Assembly (NCBI GenBank): GCA_013289785.1
Contig: JABCZE010000114.1
Coordinates: forward strand, 1 to 5,898
Direction of reading: 5' to 3'
DNA from: Vulcanimicrobiota bacterium
GTDB taxonomy: Bacteria; Vulcanimicrobiota; Vulcanimicrobiia; Vulcanimicrobiales; Vulcanimicrobiaceae
DNA length: 5,898 nucleotides
A model generated the notes under the pieces. It was not told where the DNA came from. It saw only the letters and a list, made by a program, of their open reading frames with translations, and searched no databases. Below, one piece after another: positions 1-3,787 of this stretch. The position numbers and the translations under genes are program-made. Within the stretch, counting starts at the first letter, position 1; each line of letters opens with the position of its first letter.

Positions 1-12
1 CATCTCGGCAAG

Positions 13-43
13 GTCAGCGGGGGAGTCGAACTCCACCGCTGAC
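13..43 (-). terminator. Strong hairpin after the KGG gene pair, possible transcription end
   Basis: An almost perfect inverted repeat: positions 13-20 pair with 36-43 (8 bp), then one G/A mismatch (21/35), then 22-26 pair with 30-34 (5 bp) around a 3-base loop at 27-29. Read on the minus strand it begins 14 bases after the stop codon of the last KGG gene, where a terminator or a 3'-end stabiliser would be expected. No run of T follows the stem on either strand, so it is not a classical Rho-independent terminator. It could be a U-less terminator, an RNA stability element, or part of something outside the window. The structure is seen directly; the role is inferred. Confidence 0.4.
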
Positions 44-57
44 TTGAGGCCAAGGAC

Positions 58-360
58 CTAGTCTTTATCGCCGAGTTTTTTCTTTGCCTCGGCGATCAGT
101 TTCTTGACCTTCTGTCCGCCTTTATGACCGATCTCTTCGTAGAAATCCGAGCCGTATTTTTCCTTTACGACCTTGCCGCCCTTTTGGCCGATCGTCTCGT
201 AAAACTCGACGCCGTGACGATCCCGAGTGGCCTTTCCGCCCTTACGGCCGATGTCCTCATAGAAGGTCGAACCGTAACGGTCGCGCACGGTGTCGCCGCC
301 CTTCTTCCCTGCTTCGCGCACGGACATCTCTCGCTTCGGGGCGCTGCTTTTTTCAGCCAT
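58..360 (-). CDS. KGG-repeat (GsiB/LEA group 1-like) stress protein, 4 cores
   Basis: A 100-residue, very hydrophilic protein with no signal peptide or membrane segment. From residue 18 it consists of three full 20-residue units of the form G-x-K-G-G-x6-[YH]-G-x2-F-Y-E-x-I, followed by a fourth KGG core; the cores sit at residues 20-22, 40-42, 60-62 and 80-82. A Lys-rich tail (residues 84-99) ends the protein. This is the KGG 'stress-induced bacterial acidophilic repeat' family, which includes B. subtilis GsiB and E. coli YciG and resembles plant group 1 LEA (Em) proteins. Such proteins are cytoplasmic, disordered, and linked to desiccation, osmotic or general stress. The biochemical role is not settled; hydration or chaperone-like protection is the usual idea. 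The ATG at 360 has only a weak GAG-type ribosome binding site and lies 27 bases after the upstream KGG gene, so translation may depend on its neighbour. An inner ATG at 327 (MSVREAG, shared with the paralogue) is less likely as start. Confidence 0.85.
   Translation of the reverse strand: MAEKSSAPKREMSVREAGKKGGDTVRDRYGSTFYEDIGRKGGKATRDRHGVEFYETIGQKGGKVVKEKYGSDFYEEIGHKGGQKVKKLIAEAKKKLGDKD
130..309 (-). repeat. Three tandem 60-bp coding repeats of the longer KGG gene
   Basis: Three consecutive 60-base units (309-250, 249-190, 189-130) each encode one 20-residue KGG module. A further truncated core lies at 129-115. The units are conserved in protein (KGG, YG, FYE, IG) but differ at many third codon positions, which points to old duplication rather than recent expansion. 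Confidence 0.8.
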
Positions 361-387
361 AACTCGTCACTGCCGAAGGGTTAAGCG

Positions 388-603
388 TTAAGATGCCGTC
401 GCCTTTCGTTTGGGGCGCTGACCACCCTTTTGGCCGATCACTTCGTAGAACGAGGGGCCATATTTACTTTTGGTGGCTTCCCCGCCCTTACGGCCGATTT
501 CTTCATAAAATTCCGAGCCGTACTTTGCTTTGACGCGCTCGCCGCCGCGGCGGCCCGCCTCACGGACGCTCATGCCGCCCGATTGTCCCAAATCCTGTGC
601 CAT
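388..603 (-). CDS. KGG-repeat stress protein, 3 cores (paralogue of the next gene)
   Basis: A 71-residue hydrophilic protein: a short Gly/Gln-rich head (residues 1-10), the shared MSVREAG motif (11-17), two full 20-residue KGG modules from residue 17, and a third core at 59-61 followed by a basic tail (PKRKATAS). The cores are RGG at 19-21, KGG at 39-41 and KGG at 59-61. It belongs to the same GsiB/YciG-like family as the downstream 100-residue protein and is probably a tandem duplicate with one module fewer. The start at 603 was chosen because a full AAGGAGG ribosome binding site (620-614) lies 10 bases upstream. The frame is open further upstream, with ATG codons at 630, 645 and 660. The one at 630 (MPDQGGSIY extension) has an AAAGGAG only 3 bases away, too close for efficient initiation. 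It is the first gene of a likely two-gene unit, and its candidate promoter suggests stress control. Confidence 0.85.
   Translation of the reverse strand: MAQDLGQSGGMSVREAGRRGGERVKAKYGSEFYEEIGRKGGEATKSKYGPSFYEVIGQKGGQRPKRKATAS
436..555 (-). repeat. Two tandem 60-bp coding repeats of the shorter KGG gene
   Basis: Two 60-base units (555-496 and 495-436) encode the KGG modules with YGSEFYEEIG and YGPSFYEVIG; a third partial core follows at 435-421. The period and consensus match the three-unit array at 130-309, so the two genes share one modular origin. Confidence 0.75.
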
Positions 604-613
604 ATAAATCGAT

Positions 614-620
614 CCTCCTT
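614..620 (-). promoter_or_regulatory. Strong ribosome binding site, fixes start of 71-residue KGG gene
   Basis: AAGGAGG on the minus strand (620-614) is a complete match to the anti-16S 3' end. It lies 10 bases before the ATG at 603-601. It is the strongest Shine-Dalgarno sequence I noticed in the window and implies high translation of this small protein when its mRNA is made. Confidence 0.75.
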
Positions 621-637
621 GGTCTGGCATATACTCC

Positions 638-662
638 TTTCCCATACAAGCGCTCGGCAAAC
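638..662 (-). promoter_or_regulatory. Candidate sigma-B-type stress promoter for the KGG genes
   Basis: On the minus strand GTTTGC (662-657) and GGGAAA (643-638) are separated by 13 bases. This fits the known sigma-B group pattern of GTTT-N12-15-GGGWAW, and gsiB of B. subtilis is a classic sigma-B gene. Transcription would begin near 631, leaving a leader of about 28 bases that contains the AAGGAGG site. No convincing sigma-70 pair is seen in the same 110-base gap. The match is seen directly. That the organism has a sigma factor of this group, and that the site is used, is inference. Confidence 0.4.
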
Positions 663-713
663 TCGGGATTTGCTGAGAATTTGGGGTCGGAGGGCGAATT
701 TGGCTAAAACGCG

Positions 714-1289
714 TTAGCGAAGTGCGTCGTAGACCGCACGAGTACGCTCGCGCAGATGATTAAGGTCACCGTCATTTTCGATAACGAAGTCAGCATGCCG
801 GCGCGCCACGTCGGGATCGACCTGAGCGTCCATCCGCGCCCGTACTCGCCCCTCGTCGCTGCGGTCGCGCTCGACGACGCGAGCGATCCGCGCCTCGAGC
901 GGGGCGACGACGACGACGGATTTGTCCACGAGACGATCGTACCCCGTTTCGAATAGCAACGGCACGACGTGGACGATCGGTTGCCCCGCTCCGGCATGCC
1001 GCTCGCGTTCCAGCGCGAGGCGGCGAATGTGCGGATGCAGCAGCGCGTTGAGCCGGTCGCGCGCGGCTGCGTCGTTAAAGACGATGTCCGCGAGCGCGGC
1101 CCGGTCCAAAACGCCGTTGCGCACGACTTGCGGCCAGATTCGGGCGACAGCTAAGAGGCCGTCGCTTTGCGGAGCTACCACCTCACGCGCAACGGCGTCG
1201 GTATCGACGACGAAAGCGCCGAGCTCGCCCAGGATCGTGGCGACGGCGCTCTTCCCCGCTCCGATGCCGCCGGTTAGACCAACGCGCAC
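714..1289 (-). CDS. coaE: Dephospho-CoA kinase
   Basis: A 191-residue cytoplasmic P-loop kinase that phosphorylates the 3'-OH of dephospho-CoA with ATP, the last step of coenzyme A synthesis. Visible family marks are the Walker A loop GGIGAGKS (residues 7-14), the DTDAVAR segment (29-35) at the substrate site, PLLFE (110-114), the Arg-rich lid (about 133-152), RMDAQ (152-156), and ADFVIENDGDL near the end (166-176). Length is typical for the family (about 190-210). The start is a GTG at 1289-1287 placed immediately before the P-loop strand; a longer version is not supported. It lies 9 bases after the rpsA stop, and no clear ribosome binding site is seen, so translation is probably coupled to rpsA. 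The rpsA-coaE neighbourhood is known from Actinobacteria. It ends at TAA (716-714), and I see no terminator hairpin in the gap that follows. Confidence 0.95.
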   Translation of the reverse strand: MRVGLTGGIGAGKSAVATILGELGAFVVDTDAVAREVVAPQSDGLLAVARIWPQVVRNGVLDRAALADIVFNDAAARDRLNALLHPHIRRLALERERHAGAGQPIVHVVPLLFETGYDRLVDKSVVVVAPLEARIARVVERDRSDEGRVRARMDAQVDPDVARRHADFVIENDGDLNHLRERTRAVYDALR

Positions 1290-1298
1290 GGTGCGACG

Positions 1299-2468
1299 CT
1301 ACGGCTCGGGCAACGACTCCGGGGACGCCGTCGCAGGCGCTACGATTTCGCCGATCTCTTCCTCGACCGCGTACTTTTCGATCTCCTCGAGCGGTACGTC
1401 GGCGACGTGCTGGATAGAGGCGGTAATGCGGCGAGTTGCGTGATTGATCGACACCAGCGTCACTTCGACTTCCTGGCCGGCGACGAACTGAGCCGACGCG
1501 TCGAACTCGCCTTTGGGTACCATGGCGAGAATCCCGGGAATGACTTCGACGAGCATGTAGTTCGGCGTGACCTTGACGATCGCAGCCGTCAGCTTGTTGG
1601 TTTCGTACAAGCGGTCGGCGTACTGGTCCCACGGATCGGGTAAGGCGTGCTTGAGCGACAGACTGACCTTCTTCGCTTCCGGATCGAACTTCATGATCTC
1701 GACCTGAACGACGTCGCCGATCTTTACGACTTCGGACGGGTGTTTGATTCGCGAGTACGAGAGCTCGCTGTTGTGAATCAGTCCGTCGATGCCGCCAAGG
1801 TCGACGAACGCGCCGAAGTCGGCGAGACGTACTACGACTCCCGAGCGAATCTGTCCGACCTCGAGGGTGTCGAGGAGCTCTTGCTTTTTCGCCTGCAGCT
1901 CTTCTTCCAAGACGAGCCGTTGTGAAAGAACGACGCGATGGCGTTTATGATCGAGGTCGATCACTTTCAGCCGAAGGTGCTGATTGACCAGCTCGTCGAG
2001 ATTTCCGACGGGCTGACGGCGGATCTGCGAGGCCGGGACGAATCCGCGCATTCCCAGATCGACCAACACGCCGCCTTTGACGACTTGCGTGACCGTCGCT
2101 TCGATGACTTCGTCGCGATTGTGCGCCTCGATGACTTTCTCCCACGTTTTAAGCGCGCGAGCCCGGCGCTCGGAGAGAAAGAGCGTTCCGTCCATCTCGT
2201 CGATGCGATGAACCATCACTTCGATGGTGTCGCCGACTTTTAACAGTTTGGAGTCGATGGCGAGCGACAACTCGCGGAAAGGAAGTACGCCTTCGGACTT
2301 TCCGCCGACGTCGACCAGCACTTCATCCTTGTCCCGTTGGACGATGGTACCGGTGAGAACTTGTCCCTCGTCGAGGACCTTGAGCGACTCTTCGTACAGG
2401 CGTTGCTCGAGCGCCAGTTGATCTTCTTCTTCAGCAATGGGAGCGACGTGCGTTGTTGAGATTTGAAT
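1299..2468 (-). CDS. rpsA: 30S ribosomal protein S1, four S1 domains, non-canonical start
   Basis: An RNA-binding protein of the small ribosomal subunit that brings mRNA to the ribosome. With the start placed at ATT 2468 it has 389 residues: an acidic helical head, then S1 (OB-fold) domains at about 34-101, 121-184, 202-275 and 290-355, and an acidic Glu/Pro tail. Domain 1 carries VDVGGKSEG. Domain 3 is the most typical, with ADFGAFVDLGGIDGLIHNSELS, the HPSEV motif and LSLKHALPDPW. Four domains is the usual form in Gram-positive-like phyla, against six in Proteobacteria. The first ATG/GTG/TTG in frame is a GTG at 2321 (AAGGA 4 bases upstream), but it would remove the first strands of domain 1 (EGQVLTGTIVQRDKDEV), which are clearly coding. 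ATT 2468 has GAAGG 7 bases upstream; ATC 2462 has AGGA 8 bases upstream. The product is certain; the exact start is not. The gene follows mutM in the same frame. Confidence 0.9.
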   Translation of the reverse strand: MQISTTHVAPIAEEEDQLALEQRLYEESLKVLDEGQVLTGTIVQRDKDEVLVDVGGKSEGVLPFRELSLAIDSKLLKVGDTIEVMVHRIDEMDGTLFLSERRARALKTWEKVIEAHNRDEVIEATVTQVVKGGVLVDLGMRGFVPASQIRRQPVGNLDELVNQHLRLKVIDLDHKRHRVVLSQRLVLEEELQAKKQELLDTLEVGQIRSGVVVRLADFGAFVDLGGIDGLIHNSELSYSRIKHPSEVVKIGDVVQVEIMKFDPEAKKVSLSLKHALPDPWDQYADRLYETNKLTAAIVKVTPNYMLVEVIPGILAMVPKGEFDASAQFVAGQEVEVTLVSINHATRRITASIQHVADVPLEEIEKYAVEEEIGEIVAPATASPESLPEP

Positions 2469-2470
2469 AT

Positions 2471-2480
2471 TCCTACCTTC
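2471..2480 (-). promoter_or_regulatory. Shine-Dalgarno-like site before the probable ATT/ATC start of rpsA
   Basis: GAAGGTAGGA on the minus strand (2480-2471) is purine-rich and contains two partial anti-16S matches, GAAGG and AGGA. GAAGG is 7 bases from ATT 2468 and AGGA is 8 bases from ATC 2462. Its presence here, with no ATG nearby, is the main support for initiation at a rare start codon. It cannot tell the two candidates apart. Confidence 0.45.
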
Positions 2481-2489
2481 GTATTTTTT

Positions 2490-3305
2490 TTATCGTTGAC
2501 ATCTTCGGCACCACCACGTTCCGCGCTGCGCAACTACGGTGCGCACGATTCGGCTTGTGCGGCACCGCGAGCAAAGCTCGCCGTGCCGGCCGTAAACCCT
2601 AAGATCGTTTTGAAAACCACCTTTTAGGCCTTCGGCGTCCACATAATCGTCGACGCTCGTTCCGCGCTTGGTGATGGCGCGTCGCAAAACGTTAACGATG
2701 GCGTCATGTAAGCGGCAGGCCGCCGCTCTTGTCAATTTCCCTGCGGGCCGGTCCGGACGGATCCGAGCCTCCCAGAGGGCCTCGCTGGCATAAATGTTGC
2801 CTATGCCGGCGATGCGTCGCTGATCGAGCAAGAACGCCTTGATCGACCCCGTCCGCCCCGCCAGCATACCGATAAAGGCCTCTGGTGTAAAGCCGCGGGT
2901 GAGCGGTTCCACGCCGAGATCGCGGTCCCACGCTTCTCCGGCCTCAACCAGGCGCATTCGCCCGAAGGTCCGTACGTCGGCGAAATGCAGCCGAGCGCCG
3001 TCCGCAAAGCGCAAGACGACGTGCGACCGCGGGTAGTCCGGGCCCCCGCGCGGGGTCACGACGAGCCGGCCCGTCATTCGAAGGCTGACGACGAGGGACC
3101 GGCCCGAGTCGAGCTCGACCACCGCGTATTTCCCGCGACGGCGAGTCGCAACGATACGGCTTCCGGCCAAGGCCCGCGCAAACTCCACACCGCTGGGCGC
3201 CACGGCCATGCGAGCGAGTCTTACCTCGGCCGCTGCGATCGTCTTGCCGACGACGGAGCGGCGCAGGCCGCGCACGATCGTTTCGACCTCGGGTAACTCA
3301 GGCAT
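2490..3305 (-). CDS. mutM: Formamidopyrimidine-DNA glycosylase (Fpg/MutM)
   Basis: A 271-residue base-excision repair enzyme that removes 8-oxoguanine and formamidopyrimidines and cuts the abasic site by beta/delta elimination. The N-terminus MPELPEVE supplies the catalytic proline (residue 2) and Glu3; Lys59 (RRGKY) is the conserved beta-elimination lysine. The base-displacing triad is present as Met77, Arg112 and Phe114. GIGNIYASEALW (167-178) is the helix-two-turn-helix DNA-binding motif with Asn170. The C-terminal zinc finger has Cys245, Cys248, Cys266 and Cys269, with the expected Arg261 in QRGT. All key residues are intact and the length is typical. The ATG at 3305 was chosen because the protein must begin at MPELPE; the upstream open frame is not coding. 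GAAGGA (3317-3312) lies 6 bases upstream. The TAA at 2492-2490 runs into A8, and rpsA follows in the same frame. Confidence 0.96.
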   Translation of the reverse strand: MPELPEVETIVRGLRRSVVGKTIAAAEVRLARMAVAPSGVEFARALAGSRIVATRRRGKYAVVELDSGRSLVVSLRMTGRLVVTPRGGPDYPRSHVVLRFADGARLHFADVRTFGRMRLVEAGEAWDRDLGVEPLTRGFTPEAFIGMLAGRTGSIKAFLLDQRRIAGIGNIYASEALWEARIRPDRPAGKLTRAAACRLHDAIVNVLRRAITKRGTSVDDYVDAEGLKGGFQNDLRVYGRHGELCSRCRTSRIVRTVVAQRGTWWCRRCQR

Positions 3306-3311
3306 CCTTCG

Positions 3312-3317
3312 TCCTTC
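3312..3317 (-). promoter_or_regulatory. mutM ribosome binding site inside the dispersed repeat
   Basis: GAAGGA on the minus strand (3317-3312) lies 6 bases before the mutM ATG at 3305, an ideal distance. These bases are the outer end of the repeat, so the element appears to provide the initiation signal. A second GAAGG directly abuts the ATG (3310-3306) and is too close to act. Confidence 0.6.
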
Positions 3318-3336
3318 GACTTCGCTCAGGATGACA
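3312..3336. repeat. Short dispersed repeat of the TCCTTCGACTTCGCTCAGGA type
   Basis: The plus strand reads TCCTTCGACTTCGCTCAGGA then TGACA. I recognise this from memory as a short intergenic repeat seen in many unrelated environmental bacteria; when translated by mistake it gives peptides such as VILSEVEG. The ends TCCT and AGGA are complementary, so a small stem is possible. A second partial copy (CGCTCAGG) occurs at 3343-3350, 20 bases from the first at 3323-3330. It fills about half of the gap between the DUF192 gene and mutM. Family and distribution are recalled, not searched. Confidence 0.6.
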
Positions 3337-3355
3337 TTACTGCGCTCAGGGCCCG

Positions 3356-3787
3356 CTATTGCGCCGGCGGGGCGCCGCGCAGATCGAGTTTGACGCCCGC
3401 AGCGATTCCGTCGGCCGAGGCTTCTCCCGCGGCTAGCTCGATCACGTACTTCGCTTGCGCTCCCTCTCGAGGTATTTGTTCGTCCGGCAGCGTCGGCGCA
3501 ACCACTAGCACGTCGCTGAAGACGCGCCGTACGGTGCCGTCGGCGGCGACGAAGATCATGTCCAGCGGCACCAGCGTGTCTTTCATCCAAAAATCGACCT
3601 TCTCGTCGCGTTCGAAGACGAAGAGCATCCCGGTGTGCGGCGAGACGACACGCCGATCCATCAGGCCATGTTCTCGCTGGCTTTCCGTCCGTGCGACCTC
3701 GAGCGTCAGGTCGGCTTTGGGAGCATGGACGACGATCGTCGCGAGCGCGGACGCAACCACGATCGTAAGTGCAGCCACCTTAAACAT
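3356..3787 (-). CDS. DUF192 family exported protein
   Basis: A 143-residue protein of the DUF192 (PF02643) family, whose molecular function is not known. An N-terminal hydrophobic stretch (residues 4-20, after MFK) ending near VVHA looks like a signal peptide or membrane anchor, so the domain probably lies outside the cytoplasm. The DUF192 core follows: LTLEVARTESQREHGLM, then GMLFVFE, FWMKDT (usually FWMKNT), PLDMIFV, and the closing KYVIELAAGEA and GI-x3-V-KLDL. The ATG at 3787 overlaps the end of polA by 8 bases and has AAAGG 7 bases upstream. A TTG at 3808 would add seven residues before the signal and is less likely. The overlap implies translational coupling to polA, although an exported protein has no obvious link to DNA replication. 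It ends at TAG, 50 bases before mutM. Confidence 0.88.
   Translation of the reverse strand: MFKVAALTIVVASALATIVVHAPKADLTLEVARTESQREHGLMDRRVVSPHTGMLFVFERDEKVDFWMKDTLVPLDMIFVAADGTVRRVFSDVLVVAPTLPDEQIPREGAQAKYVIELAAGEASADGIAAGVKLDLRGAPPAQ

Noticed and set aside
1..3. Start codon (ATG on the minus strand) of a further gene
   Set aside because: No ribosome binding site precedes it and no coding sequence is available to the left.
13..43. Possible tRNA T-arm on the minus strand (GGAGTTCGACTCC)
   Set aside because: The TTCGA is the tip of a longer 14-position hairpin; with a proper 7-base T-loop the 5-bp stem does not pair, and no acceptor or anticodon arm is found.
604..713. Terminator for the polA-coaE operon
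   Set aside because: Only weak pairings of 3-4 bp are seen in the gap and no T-run follows any of them.
922..1443. Plus-strand open frame (173 codons)
   Set aside because: Antisense to coaE and the end of rpsA; Ser/Arg/Thr-rich low-complexity translation typical of a shadow frame.
3306..3590. N-terminal extension of mutM by 95 codons
   Set aside because: It overlaps the DUF192 gene in another frame, is Arg-rich, includes the mis-translated repeat (VILSEVEG), and the catalytic proline must follow the initiator Met at 3305.
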